Below, piece by piece: positions 1 to 11,578 of a stretch of DNA of 64,000 bases. The DNA is from Asterella californica (lineage: Eukaryota; Streptophyta; Marchantiopsida; Marchantiales; Aytoniaceae). Within the stretch, counting starts at the first letter, position 1. The number at the start of each line of letters is the position of its first letter. The notes under the pieces were generated by a model. The model made no database searches. It worked only from the letters and a program-made list of their open reading frames with translations, and was not told the origin of the DNA. The DNA lies in NCBI GenBank assembly GCA_036924285.1, contig JAYKYS010000018.1, positions 992,001-1,056,000 of the forward strand. The letters are read 5' to 3'. The position numbers and the translations under genes were made by a program.

Positions 1-429
1 AGCTACCTCAGTGGTACCCGAGGTAAGTGCAGGGCTTCCCAGCCCATCAGAAGTCGAGGTAGTAGCTCCGGTAGGAGCAGATCATGTAGAGATTGCCACC
101 GAGCAATCAGAGTAGTTAGCAAACTCAATCAACACTTCCAGATTTAGTAGGATCGGACATGCTATCTTAAGGGTGGCAGTTTTCCATGTAAAAATAGTTA
201 AGACCCCATGTGGCAGCATAGGTAGCGTAGGAGTAACACAGTGGAAGGCTAATTGGGAAGAGGGACCGCATGCATGTGAGGTGACAACCTCTTGTCAGCG
301 CCTCTTTCTCTCTCCCTGGTGGTTGCCTCCCTTGACTCTCGAGGCAGATGGTTAAGTAGGATAGCAGGGTAGGAGAAATGCTCTCTGAGAGCTCTGCCAG
401 TTCTGTAGAATTCGGCAGTAACTGAACAT
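1..429. other. Non-coding stretch before the first LTR-like repeat
   Basis: I recognise no gene here. The stretch lies immediately outside the first E0 repeat and is probably older element-derived or flanking DNA. Short open frames on both strands have no recognisable domains and look like chance. Confidence 0.3.
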
Positions 430-1510
430 ACATACCGATTCTACAGGTAGGCAGGCGAGACACATTAGAGCAAGGACAGTCTAGGAACAGGGAACGGCAT
501 CCTCGTGCAGTCCTGTTAGCTAGACTGGTGTGTTGAGGAGTAGACGCAGGAAGTAGCGGGAGTGAGCTTCCCAATGCCATTGTGACTTCTTCTCGGGGAA
601 TAGATTGTGGATTTGAGTGCAGAAGCTTTGTTCATGTCTTCTGGATGGTGGGTTCCTTGAATTCGCTCCCAATTGTGCATGAGAAGTGTTCTTCTTGAGT
701 GGCGGTGAATGTCAACAGTTGTGGAGTGTAGCTTGACTCGTTCAGTAGAGCACTTGGGATCTACGTACGAACGGTCTTCTGGGTAAGGGATCCCAGAAGA
801 CAGAGCAGTCAGAGCAGCGAAGTGAAGAAGAAAGAAGCCTTCTTCCCGCAACAGAAGACGACATCCTCGAGTAGAAGACGGTGCTATAGTACTCACGTTT
901 GTTGTCTTCCTCCCCAAACTATTACAAGCAGGGATGGCTTGTTAGTCAGGATCCGGACTAGAAGCCTGTCGGAATCTTAATTGCCCTTTTTCATCCTGTT
1001 TTCTCTTGTTTGGATTTCTTCTTCTTCTCATCTTCCCTCATCTTCCCCATCTTCTTATCTTCTCTAGTGAGCTTCCGAGACTTCTATTGAGCTTTCGTGA
1101 AGGTGAATGTCGTTGTAGTGCTGCAGGAAGACGACTTCCGTAGGCAGAAGCCTGGGAAGGCTACAGGGGGCATACATCCTGTGATTGATCTAACCCGTTG
1201 GAATGTGAGTGTGAGAATAAGGTGTAACGACTGTTACTAGTCGACTTCTGCGAAGCCGGACAGCCTTCTGGAGGTGTGAGAAGACGAGCTAAACCCCCCA
1301 GAAGACGAGAATCGCTTCGGGAAGACGGTATCGAGAAGACCGGAAGAAGCAACCTGGAAGGAGGAAGATCGTCTTCCCGAGCTTCTCTGTGAATAGTTGT
1401 GTGATATTGTAATTGGTAGTTGTTTGTTTGGGTCCAGACCACCATTTGGCGTGTCTGGAAGACGTGTTGTTTTGTGTAGTTTTGTGAGAAGACGGGATTT
1501 CTAGGCAAAA
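430..1510 (+). repeat. E0 LTR-like direct repeat, copy 1
   Basis: This ~1.08 kb block recurs at about 6670-7745 in the same orientation. Shared landmarks include AATTGTGCAT (671 and 6921), the GATGGCTTGTTAGTC block (about 933 and 7183) and GGGATTTCTAGG (1494 and 7731). The offset stays at 6237-6250 bp throughout, as expected for an LTR pair. The copies differ at many sites, so the insertion is old. The exact termini, primer-binding site and target duplication could not be fixed. The block is unusually rich in GAAGAC/GTCTTC. Confidence 0.6.
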
Positions 1511-1556
1511 CCCGTGTGTTTGTGTGTTTGAACAGATCTTAGAACGTAGAGCAGCG

Positions 1557-2165
1557 TTACTTGTGCAAATCCTCTGTGGGAACGATATCTTGTATACTAA
1601 ATAGGCAAAAGGAGAAATCCTTCGTCACTACATCCATCTCAGCTCTTGAGTCTCGTCCAACTTTGACTACTAACGTAAGTAGAGCGGCCACATCTACACA
1701 TTTGTGTCGTCTTGACAGATCATCCACTCCACAATTTGGACAAGGATCCTCTCCTAGAAGATGAACTGATGCTGGTGAAGATGGACTCACTCGAAGACTC
1801 AAATCAATAAACTCTCGCTTCTCTTTAGCTCTCTCTGCTTTTGATCCTAGTTGGACAATTCACTATTTTATATCCCAATCCTGTACATAAATAACACCAC
1901 AAGTCTGTTTTACTCTTTTCCTCAGAGATTCTACTTGAGGTTTGTACTAGTGTTCTCAAACTCAACGATAATCTCTCTCGAGTTCTCCTTGACACTTACT
2001 ATGTCATCTAAACATTGAGGAAGATTTCTAAGTCTAACTTTCTAGTCTTTTGAACTTCCACTCATGTTGTTGCGCTTTCTCAACCATTAATTGGACAAAA
2101 TATCTTTGAGGAAAATGATTCTACATCACTTTCTTAACTCTTTCGAGCTTTATATTAGAATTCAT
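1557..2165 (-). pseudogene. Fragment of T4-type ORF0 (two-zinc-motif protein)
   Basis: The minus strand aligns closely with the upstream ORF of element T4 (about 44460-45010), starting near 1650. It encodes the conserved segment ending CPNCGVDDLSRRHKC, a CX2CX8HXC motif that is intact here although T4's own copy has a stop inside it. The first zinc knuckle reads WCYLCTGLGYKIVNC, so its histidine is replaced by tyrosine. Similarity ends near 2165 without any LTR, so this is a truncated fragment lying inside E0. Confidence 0.6.
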
Positions 2166-4994
2166 GAGGAGGGTGATGGACTTACAGCTTTCGGTGATCC
2201 TTCCGATTGTTACATACGAAGAGACTTGAGATATGACAGTGTACATCTTGTTGTGAAGAACAATGAATCTCAACTATCCATCGAACGTTCTTTTTAACGT
2301 TTGGGTCGATATCCGATGTCATTGCTGACCAAAGATCAACCATGAGATTTGGATCGTGAGAAACTTCGAGGAAGAATATTTCAGCCGAGTGATACTTCGC
2401 CGTTTCTTTTTGTCGTACCTTTTATTGTAGATCGTTTCTAGGTTGTAATCTTGACTTTGTATTAGTCTGTGACTCCTTGGTTCCATTCTAGTTGAGCGTT
2501 TCTATGTAGTTACGGACCACAAAGAATCCTTCGACATGTCTCAAGGATTTTTCTGGTTTCTTAGAGTCTTGTTGGGAGAAAAAATTCGTTTGAAGAAAGG
2601 ACAAAACTAAAGCTCTTTTTGCTCTTATTGGTATACTTTTAGACCAATGATGTTCTAGTTGATCCTCGTGATGTTTTCTGTGATTTCGAGAGGCTTTGAA
2701 AGGCCATTTGCAGAAAGAAGGATATGGTTAGAAAGCTCTCGACCGGGGCTACAATCTGAGCTGAAGAATCGATCCATTTCATGGAAGGATGAGGGCGTTA
2801 TGATCGATTGAGTGGAGGGGGTATAATTCATATCCACTTCGATATTTTTGGTTGTTTCGAGATACTTGTGATGAGTTTTGAGGAGCTGTCAGTTGGGTTG
2901 GAGAGCTGACGACGTGCTGGTCGTTTTGTATCAATTTCATCAGATTCTTGATCGATTTGGGTTGTGAACCGACCGATTGAAGTTGAGAAGTGCAGACGTG
3001 ATAAGACGTGTACTGCGAACTGTGATAGTCATGAGGAATTTGCTATTGCTCAAGTTCTAGGTCGAGTTTCTGAGTGAAACTTTCTAGGATTGAGGGATGC
3101 CTTATCAGTAAGATATCTAGAGAGTTTCATAAGGAATGATCAAACATATTATTCACGGTCTTGGATCAAATGTACTTAGGTCGGTAAAGCTTTTAAGTTA
3201 AGACAGATTACAGTTTGGTCCATAGTTGAGAGTTGGGTTGAGCTTTTGACTTGAAAATTGTTTATGGTGATAGTGAAGGGTCCAATACAACTTCTTGTGA
3301 AGTTTGGTTATCATTGATCGCCTGATTTGGGAGGAATGAGGTCTCAAAGTTGGGAGAAGCTTGTTATTAGACGTGATGAGGCGGGTAATGCGGACTGTGA
3401 TAGTCATGGAGAAATTGCTATTGCTCGAGTTCTAGGTCGAGTTTCTGAGTGAAACTTTCCAGGATTGAGGGATGTCTTATCAGTAAGGTATTTGGGAAGT
3501 TCACCTCAAATGATCGAGTAGTTTGTTCAGGATCTTGGATCAAATGTACCTGGGTCTGTAAAGCTCTTAAGTTAGCACAGCTTACGAGTTGATCCATATC
3601 TAAGAGTTAGGTTGAGGTTTTGACCTGAAAATTGTTCAGGGTGATAGTGAAGGAGCCAATACAACTTGGAGAGGAGTTTGTTGCTGAAACTACCATGCCT
3701 GCATCCAAGTCGACACTATGAAGATGTGGAGTTGATTCAGCTCTTGGTGGTGAAGGAGAACGGAGTCGCACTGAGGTCATAAGCCGCTGTTTGGGTTCTC
3801 GGAGCTGCCAGGTACCGTCATCGTTGGTGCTATGTTGTGATCTGAATAAGTGCCTTGAAGCATGCATGCCTTACCTTGCTGAGATGCTTAGGCGACCAGA
3901 GTGTGCAGCAAGTTGTATTAAGAACTCTATCAAGTTGGTTGAGCGATCTTATAGTACTTTTTGGTATATCAAATGGAGTTGTGGCGGTCAAACTGATGGG
4001 TAGCTAGCATCGCTAGAAAGTTGTTAAATCATGCTTCCAATGATTTAGAGTTACTTGCAGGTAGATAATACAAAGTTGAGTATTTCAGATATAATACAAA
4101 AGGATCTATACGTAACACAAATTCTACAACTTATACGTATCATTGGATCGTAGTAACCTTTAACCTTGAGTCGAGAGATACAAGGTCACTTGTGCTAGAA
4201 GAGTAGATAGAGAGCATTAGGATTGAAAGATCAAGGTTTAGAGCCAACATGTTCAAGCCACATATCTCTACACAGCTATATACTCCGTGTATTCCTAGAC
4301 AGAAAAACATGTTATACGATAACGGGTCTCTTCTATCTGGCCCATGCCAACCTATTCCTTCTTCTTCTCGAACTTAAAAGAGAGTTGTGAGAAACCTTGC
4401 TGGCAGAATCTGGAGAGAATGATCAAGGGTCATGTCTTTCCGTCATGCAACAAGCTTCTTCTGAGAGTGATGAGAGGTGAGGAGTCGAAAAACAGAGCGT
4501 GAATGTTCCGTATCTATTGTGAGGTTAGATTATGTGCCGGAAGACGAAGACAGGTGAGACCAGTGATGAGAAGCTTGGCTTCGGGAGGTCTTATGAGTAC
4601 GTCTGTTACTCAAAAGCTGTCTCTTCCTGGAGGCCATTGTCATCGCAAGAGTCCTCAGCCTTCTTCTAACCTTTCGTAGACTTTGCTTCTCACGTATCTT
4701 GTTATCTTCTGTTAGGAAGTAAAATGAATTGCAAGGTGGTTTGTCTTCTTAGAAATCCATGCAATGCATTGCTTAGTTAGGATTGCTTAGATATAGCTCG
4801 GAAGACGAGAGCTACTTAGGAAGCACTGTTAGAATATCAGAAGACAGAATAGCTGTCTTTTGGAAGACTAGATTCGTCTTCTCATAGTGGAAGCTGGATT
4901 GTGAGTACCTGGTAAGGACTGAGCCTTGGACTCACAGCAAGTGTATGTGGTTTAGTGTAACAGAAGCTCGAACATGTCGATGCATCCTCGAGGG
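2166..4994. other. E0 internal region, no intact gene recognised
   Basis: About 2.8 kb between the ORF0 fragment and the gag-like ORF. Open frames are short and show no known domain. The visible structure is a ~375-bp tandem duplication near 2990-3690. Scattered GAAGAC hexamers near 4540-4870 resemble those in the E0 repeats. I read it as decayed internal sequence of the E0 element. Confidence 0.35.
2990..3690. repeat. Two-copy tandem repeat, ~375 bp period
   Basis: Matching landmarks are ACTGTGATAGTC at 3019 and 3394, CTTATCAGTA at 3101 and 3476, and GTGATAGTGA at 3267 and 3641. The offset is 374-375 bp each time. The copies are diverged but collinear over roughly 300 bp. The function is unknown; it may be an old duplication within the element's leader. 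Confidence 0.65.
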
Positions 4995-5588
4995 TTGGTG
5001 TTACCGCCGGCAGAGTTGGCAGAGACCAAACCTTACATCAAGGAGTTGGGCCTCGACTTCTTTCTGTGGGACTAGAACCTCGCGGACCAGGGTATTCTGG
5101 AGGAGGTTTGGGCAGCATTGCCTCCGCACAACCTTGTACATGTGAAGACAGAGGTCGCTCAGAGAAGACCATCTTCCTGGACAGTGGAGTGGTGGCGTAG
5201 GACTTTCCACCAACCAGAAGCAGAGAACCGCCGATACGAGTTGGAGAAGAAGATCTTACCGATGATCTCTGAGAAGTGGCATGTATCTGGAAGCACCACA
5301 TGCCTCTTCCTAGAATATAGGGAGGAACGGATGGAAGATAGAAGCTTTCCGGAAGCCGAAAAGTATCTTCTGAGGAAGTTGTATCTTCACATTTTCTCCA
5401 AGAGAATGGTCCAGAAGGTGAGGTACCTTGGAGACCAGGACGTGGAGTTCCTGGAAGCTATCTGGGAAAGAATGTCCATCAATTGGGGCGCCTTCTTCCA
5501 CACCTACATCCAAGCCAAGTTAGTGTATTTGAGCACCAGGAGGGCATCTTACTCCCTTCTTCTGTTATTTGTAAGTGTCCAAGGGTGA
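4995..5588 (+). pseudogene. Gag-like or accessory ORF of element E0
   Basis: One frame reads through from about 4995 to 5588, interrupted by a TAG at 5073. The protein has Trp-rich stretches (VEWWRRTF) and a helical segment with LRKLYLHIFSKRM and INWGAFFHTYIQ. It resembles, in pattern only, the 'putative plant transposon protein' type of ORF found in plant LTR elements that lack pol. It lies between the two E0 repeats in their orientation. Assignment to a named family is inference; no protease or reverse transcriptase follows it. Confidence 0.4.
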
Positions 5589-6396
5589 TTTAAAGGAAGA
5601 CCAATTGGTCAAGTATGGGCCAGCACAACAGTGCGAGGTGAAGGAAGAGACCTCAGGAGAAGAAGACCGGACAGCGGTCATGTCTTCCCCTCCCCTTTTA
5701 GTGCATGAGGTAGGACCGGGCACTCAACAGAAGTCGATTCTGGTGAGAGAAGACGACTCCAGCCGCACAAAAGACGCATCGCCACCGAGGAAGATGAGAC
5801 CTAGGAGTGTGCCTAAGAAGAGCACATCGTTCCCTACCATCCACTCTAGATCTGAGTCGGATTCGCAAGACGACGTGCCGAGCATCAGAGACGCGTGGAA
5901 GACAACTTCTACAACTGCATAGAGTCTTTCGAAGACTCTAGAAGCCAAGGTATGGGTTGACATTCCGACTGCGACTCGAGGAAGCGCGGCAAAGAGGACC
6001 GCTCCTACGATGGAGAGAGATCTTTCATCCCGGAAGATGTTGAGAGTAGCGTCTTCTCGTGCGTTGGAAGCCGAGAAGACGACAGAAGAAGCCTCGGAAG
6101 ACCAGGTGTCTTCAGAAAGACCGGAAGACAAGATATTTTCTAGAAGACAAGAAGCCGAAGTGTCTTCCCAGGTGTTTCGAGTGGATGAGGTGACTTCCTC
6201 TGACCACTGTGAGGTCATCTCAGCTCCCAGCGTCGAACAGGTGGAGCAGAAGAGTCAGGAAGCGCAAGTGCACTCCGCTTCCCTTAAGCCTCTTCCGTCT
6301 TCCGAAGCCACACCAGAAGCTCACATCTCGAACAATAAAGAGGAAGTGGAGTCTACTATTCTGGGACGGTGCAACTCCCTCTGTATATTTAGATGA
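5575..6396 (+). pseudogene. Low-complexity acidic tail ORFs of element E0
   Basis: Two open stretches (5575-5922 and 6010-6396) directly follow the gag-like ORF. They encode Glu/Ser/Arg-rich sequence with loose repeats of the type EDxVSSExPED. GAAGAC-containing codons recur, giving Glu-Asp. Low complexity and lack of domains suggest a disordered C-terminal extension, now broken by stops near 5922. Confidence 0.35.
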
Positions 6397-6669
6397 GTGT
6401 CCAAGTGGCTGGATAGACAACGGTAGGAGTAGGAAAACAAGTTCTAAACTGAGAAGAGAACCAAAGCCTTGGGAAGTGGTGGCCTTCTAACAGCGCCCCA
6501 TTTTGCTTAGTTGTGAGTTGGGAATGGAGGAGATCTCTCTCTTGCGACTCAAAGGCGATAATATAAGGATGATACCTAGGTAAGATTCAGTGCACACATT
6601 CTTTACTCCTAGCACTCTTTTTGCTACGCACATAGTTCTACTAATAGCATGCATTTTCTACACTTCAGA
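6397..6669. other. Spacer before second E0 repeat
   Basis: No gene is recognised. This is the segment expected to hold the polypurine tract of E0. A purine-rich run lies near 6425-6480, but I could not fix the LTR edge. Confidence 0.3.
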
Positions 6670-7745
6670 GTAGGCATGTATCTCCGCTCCCAGTAGGAGA
6701 TCGACAAGATGTAGAATAAGAGTTGGCAGCACAAAACAGGGAACGACATCATAGTGTAGTCCTGCTTCTATGCTGGTGGGTCGAGGAGTAGTGACAGGAA
6801 GGGGATGGAGTGAGCTTCCAGAAGCCAAATATACCTTCTTCTCGAGGAATTGATTTTGAATTTGATTGTAGAAGCTTTGTCTATGTCTTCTAAGCAGTCG
6901 GTTTCCTCGAATTCGCACCCAATTGTGCATGGGAAGCCTTCTTCTTGAGTGGCGGTGATTGTTAGAAGTTGAGCAGAGTTGAAGCTTGTCTCATCTAGTG
7001 GAGCACTTCAGATCCACGTAGGGACTGAACTATGGAAGAGTGGTCCCTGATGTCACAGTAGTCGGAGCAACGACAGAAGAAAAAGAAGACTTGTTTCCAC
7101 AGCAATAGACGACATCCTCGATTGGAAGACTGTGTAATTGTAAGTCGATTTGTGATCTTCTTCTCCAAATTACTACAAGCAGAGATGGCTTGTTAGTCAA
7201 GATCCGTACTACAAGCTTGGCGGAATCTTAATTTCTCCTTTTTATCTTGTTTTCTCTTGTTTTGATTTTCACTTCTTCCCTATCTTCTCTCATCTTCCTA
7301 TCTTCCCCCTTCTTCTATTTGATTTCCGACACTTCTATTGAGCTTCCGTGAAGGTGAATGTCGTTGTAGTGCTGCAGAAAGACCGCTTCTACGGACAGAA
7401 GCCTAGGAAGGCTACTGGGGGCATAAACCATATGATGAATCTAACCCCGTTGGACAACAGAAGAGCAATGTGTGATAAACAATGATAATTTGACATCTAC
7501 GGAGCAGGGACCGTCTTGTAGAGGTGTCAAAAGCCGAGTTTAACCCCCAGAAGCTGAGAATTGCTTCGTGAAGACCGTCGTGGGAAGACCGGAAACCGTG
7601 ATCTGGAAACCAGAAGCGTCTTCTCGAGCTTCTCAGTGGGTAACTGTGTGATATTTTAGATAGTAGTTGTATGTTTAAGTCCTGAGCACCTTCTGAAGGG
7701 TCTGGAAGCCGTGTGGTTTGGTGAGAAGATGGGATTTCTAGGTAA
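6670..7745 (+). repeat. E0 LTR-like direct repeat, copy 2
   Basis: Second copy of the 430-1510 block, same orientation, with an offset of about 6240 bp. Together they bracket the gag-like ORF, consistent with an old, probably non-autonomous LTR element. Similarity stops shortly after the shared GGGATTTCTAGG motif at 7731. Confidence 0.6.
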
Positions 7746-7833
7746 AACCTTGTCGTGGACCGGCTCTTATCTGAAAATCTGTTTTTGATATTTATCATTA
7801 TCGCTCCAAGGATGTTTATAAGGTTAAAAATGA

Positions 7834-8140
7834 GGCTTTTGACACAACTTAGAATCTTCACTTTCATCGCATCAATGGGTAGAGCTCGTTATCAGCTTTT
7901 CATGGACACTTTGTCTACTTCATTTGGACGTCTAGTGGAGAAGTTACGAGATTCAAAAGATGAGAAAAATAAGCTAAGTCCCAGCTTACGGGCTTTTTGC
8001 ACAACTTCGGATCTTCACTTTCATCGCATTAATAGATAGAGATCGTTGTCATCTTTTCATAGACACTTCGTCTACTTCATTTGGACGCCTAGTGGAGAAG
8101 TTACGAGACTCAAAAAAAAAAGAAAATCAAACTAAGCCTT
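7834..8140. repeat. Two-copy tandem repeat, 157 bp period
   Basis: ACAACTT followed by ATCTTCACTTTCATCGCAT occurs near 7844 and again near 8001. Collinear blocks (TCTACTTCATTTGGACG, GTGGAGAAGTTACGAGA) repeat through to about 8140. Copy 1 is about 7834-7988 and copy 2 about 7991-8140. An A-rich run near 8113 ends the second copy. No coding sense is apparent. Confidence 0.75.
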
Positions 8141-8599
8141 TGTTTACTACTGCTGACTGGGTATTTATAGCTCTTGGAGCTATACTAAGGACGCAAGGGG
8201 CCTGCTAGTTTTAATATGAGAAAACTTGTACGTACGTCATTGACATAAGGGGCAGCTTAAGGAGTTAGCTTGCACATGCGATCTGTTCACATATGGTTCA
8301 GGAGATTTGGAGGTCTAATGAGAACGCGCAAGGTGTCATTGGGTTCAAATCTGTGCAGGTTATGCGTTGGTTAAGACGGTTCGTGAAGAGACGGATCGGA
8401 GAATATCTTCTGAGAGAAATTTGAGACGCATGAGAGGTTTTTGGAGGCTTCAGTGACCTGTGAAAGAGAGTGGACCGTTTGGACCGTTTCGGAGTCCAAA
8501 CTTGCTGTCCTTGGATTCATCGAGATCAGAACGCCGATGTCTTCAGGAAATTGAAGACGATACGAAGTTTCATTTGACGATTTGATAGTTCTGGGTGAA
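8141..8599. other. Unannotated stretch
   Basis: No gene, RNA or repeat could be supported here. Confidence 0.3.
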
Positions 8600-9465
8600 A
8601 TTGACTCGCAGCGAAGCGCTTACGTTAGTTTTTCACCGCCTACGATATGAGATTGGATTGTTCTTCGCGTTCGGTGAGCCAAGCTCTTCATTCTAGGTGC
8701 TTATGCGATCAGGGAGTCTTCACCTACGCACAGGAGAAGATCGTGTGTGGATTGGATTGTTGGTTTGGGTGTGGTGAACGAGTTTGAGCCGTAAGGAGTC
8801 AATTTACGTCAGTTTTTTGCAACTTGCGATCAAATTTCTTGCGTGGTTTTGCAAGGGGAACACCAAACGACTTGTTTGGAGTCTCGTTGGGTTCAAGGTA
8901 GCTAGATCTATCTACCAGAGAAGACGGATATCAGATCAAGTGATCCGTTTGGACGGTGTGCGCGGTTTTAAGCTGTAGGGAGAAGTTTTTGTAAGTTCGA
9001 TCATCTACAATCAAAAATCGACAATATCTCGGCTGTCAGGAGTCGAATCTGATAGTTCTTGAGGTCAACAGAGTCAAGAAGGAAGGCATTATCGACATCT
9101 GAAGACTGTTTGACGAAAGAAGAAAGTTCTTAAATAGATCTTTTTTAATTCCTTCGCTACAGGTTTCGTCTTTTTGAGTTCATTGGAGTTCTAGTTGGTT
9201 ATGTACAGCTTGTGGTACCTAGCTTTAGCTAAGAGCTTGTACATGAAAGCTGTTTGGACTTGAGTTTGAATCATGTCGTATAGGTGCAGCTTTGTTTGTT
9301 AGCAAAGGGATGTTTCTCTTGCTTTGAGCTACGTTTCGATAATTTTAGGTCTGGGTTGAGATTCAGAGACTTGTTTTAGGAGGTTTTGAAGCATATACAT
9401 ATCGCTCTAGTCTGTTTCTCAGTTTTGTGTTCTTAGAGAAAAAAAACCGGTAGTGTATATACGTT
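8600..9465 (+). repeat. Dispersed repeat R, copy 1
   Basis: The reverse complement of 35420-36055 matches this block, most clearly over 9130-9465. Shared motifs include TCTAGTTGGTTATGTACAGC versus TCTGGTTGGTTATATACAGC, TTAGCAAAGGGATGTTTCTC versus TTAGCAAAGGGAAGTTTCTC, and the end ACCGGTAGTGTATATAC versus ACCGGCAGTGTACATAC. Both copies lack recognisable coding sequence. It could be a degenerate LTR or another repeat family; I cannot assign it. Confidence 0.6.
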
Positions 9466-10700
9466 GAAAACAACCGTCCTACACCACTGAAAACTTATCT
9501 ATTTTTCACACTCCAGCAAGCTGGTTTGCTTGCTCGGCTAGACTAAAAGATACGAGACGCAACATGTCGGATAAGCTTCTGCTCCACCTTCACAACTGTT
9601 CAAATCTTTAATGAACTATTTTCCAACCTTTCAAGACTTGGGCTTGAAATCCATCAGACTCTCTCGCTCCGCTTCTAACACTTCCGCACTAACTCCTCGA
9701 AACCTCTCCACCGCGAACACACCCGCCTCACCGCTACGTTCAATGTAAGAATTCTAGAACTAAAAGAACAGAAACAAAGGATGAAAAAAACTATGTAAAA
9801 ATATCTCCACTAAAGTAACCACCCCAAAACACCTCCACGCTATCAACCTACACTCTCTCCCCTCTCCTCCTCCCGCTGCTCCAATGATTAGCGACCAGCG
9901 ACGAGCAAGAAACAAAAATGTAGATACAAAAGGTAAACAAGAACGTAGAAAAGAATTGTGATCATAGCGAAGAGTTGCAAAACCTTGAGACGCTGAACTG
10001 TGAAATCTTATCTTCCTTATGTTTGGCAGGGAATATAGTTCAGCGCTTCGCTGGAAACTGGTGGAAGTTTGGAGACTGTTCTGTCCCTGCTTCATCATTT
10101 ACTCTCGATTGAATTGTAGTGTCCTCATTTTTAGGTTGAATTGTACGTTCTTTGATGCGGGTGAGCTGGTTATACTCACATGTTGGGGTTGTAGCAAACC
10201 ATGGCCATAACTTTCTGATGTGTTAGTGCGAAATGAACAAGAGGACTTAAAGGCCTGATGAACTTGGATGCGGAGAAATGTCGACGGTGCTGCTATCCTC
10301 AGCGCGGGATTGGTGAAGTTTCGACGAGTGCAGGTAGAAGCTCGCAGCCGAGTTGCATTGTCGGAGCGCGACGGTGGGCAGAGGGCTCGATGGTTCCGTG
10401 TTTGCTTCTGGTCGAATCCGAACTTCTAACAGAGGGAACGAACTTTCATCACCTATGGAACTCTGGCCTGGAGTTTCATCATCTCCTGAATTCGATTCCG
10501 CTATCAGGAGCCAAACAGTATGGCTACAGTTCGGTCCTAATTGTTTGAATGCAGTTCTAACACATTTGCCTTGTCAGATTTGGGAAGTGAATTCACGTCT
10601 TTCGGTCTAATCTGACACTGGCTGTGTAAGAGCTGATCGGGACGTGCTGGGAATTGCAAGGAGGCTCCGGAGTTGGATGACATCGAAAGAATTGTGGCCT
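9466..10700. other. No gene recognised
   Basis: Short open frames exist on both strands (for example 9760-10098 minus and 10258-10548 plus). None shows domains or coherent splice structure. I see nothing supportable here. Confidence 0.3.
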
Positions 10701-10955
10701 TCAGTTAGTTGAAAGGTTGTTTCTGAGGATATGTTCGGGTCTCGCATAGCGGCGTCTCTTATCACGGAACGAATTCTCCCGCTTCCTCAAAGACGTTCTC
10801 CACCTGGACATAAACCCACAGATAACCCGTCTGGGACACGTAGTAGAAGAGAAGACTGCTGTTGCGCGTGACTTTGATGACTTCGCCTCGTCGTTCTCCT
10901 CCATTGTACCTCTCTTCTTCCTTTCGGCTTGTCCTTTTTCTGCTCTCAAGCACAA
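10701..10955 (-). pseudogene. Possible C-terminal exon of the RRP12-like gene
   Basis: The minus strand has a basic frame with AERKKR, then SSKSRAT and FMSRW. That order resembles the linker after the HEAT/NUC173 region of plant RRP12-like proteins (KERKERK...SRATTSR...SRW). It lies downstream, on the same strand, of the convincing RRP12-like exons at 12101-12814. The splice phase does not fit cleanly, and a SINE and a tandem repeat lie in between. This is a weak call from pattern and position. Confidence 0.3.
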
Positions 10956-11384
10956 TCATTATTACAGTATCATACGGATGAACATGACCAGCAAAGTGAT
11001 TACAATGTGAGGGTTTATACTGGTACATGGGAATGGGAGGTCGGACCACGCCCACACACCGAAGGTAACCCCAAAAAACGCAGTGAACTCGGAGAAAGCC
11101 GTTGCGAGGAGAGAAGGTGGGTGTGAATGTATGCTGCCTTGAGGCTTCAAGCAAACAATTTGTCTGTGACCAAAAGGGTGTACCACAGAAAATGTACGGC
11201 GCAAAGCACAAAGCCGGAGATGGCAAGCCTACAGCTGTGGCACAATGGCGCAAATGAATGCAGCGCTTCTCGTGTGAGTTTAAAGACAGCACGCTCGAAT
11301 CCGGATAGACGAGGGAGAAATTCGGACAAGAGATGTAGAGATCAAGTGGCAAGGCTTAATTAGTGTGCGGGAGAGGATTCTATC

Positions 11385-11578
11385 ATCTCCTCGTGGCAGC
11401 GTGGTGGTTAGAGTTCGGAAATAGAGTGGGGAGGTCTTGGATTCAATCCCTGCAGTGCTCATTTTGACGCTCAGGCCGCAGTCTTAGGGTTCTTTGAACT
11501 CTACGGTGCGACCGCAGGCTTAGGATAATGGACCCTAAGAAAAAATCGCCTTCCCGTGAGGTTTAGGAAATAGCGGGC
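11385..11578 (+). mobile_element. tRNA-derived SINE-like element (head plus body)
   Basis: TGGCAGCGTGG at 11394-11404 resembles a Pol III A box within a D-arm-like sequence ending GGTTAGAG. GGATTCAATCC at 11439-11449 resembles the B box (consensus GGTTCGANTCC). The 34-bp gap is normal for tRNA-type promoters. An unrelated body of about 120 bp follows and runs into the 94-bp triple repeat. No full tRNA fold forms, so it is a degenerate head, not a tRNA gene. Confidence 0.4.

Noticed and set aside
10762..11352. 196-codon minus-strand frame
   Set aside because: Cys/Ser/His-rich composition without any domain; it overlaps the possible RRP12 tail in another frame. Likely chance.
11379..11460. Functional tRNA gene
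   Set aside because: A and B boxes are degenerate and no cloverleaf with paired acceptor stem forms.
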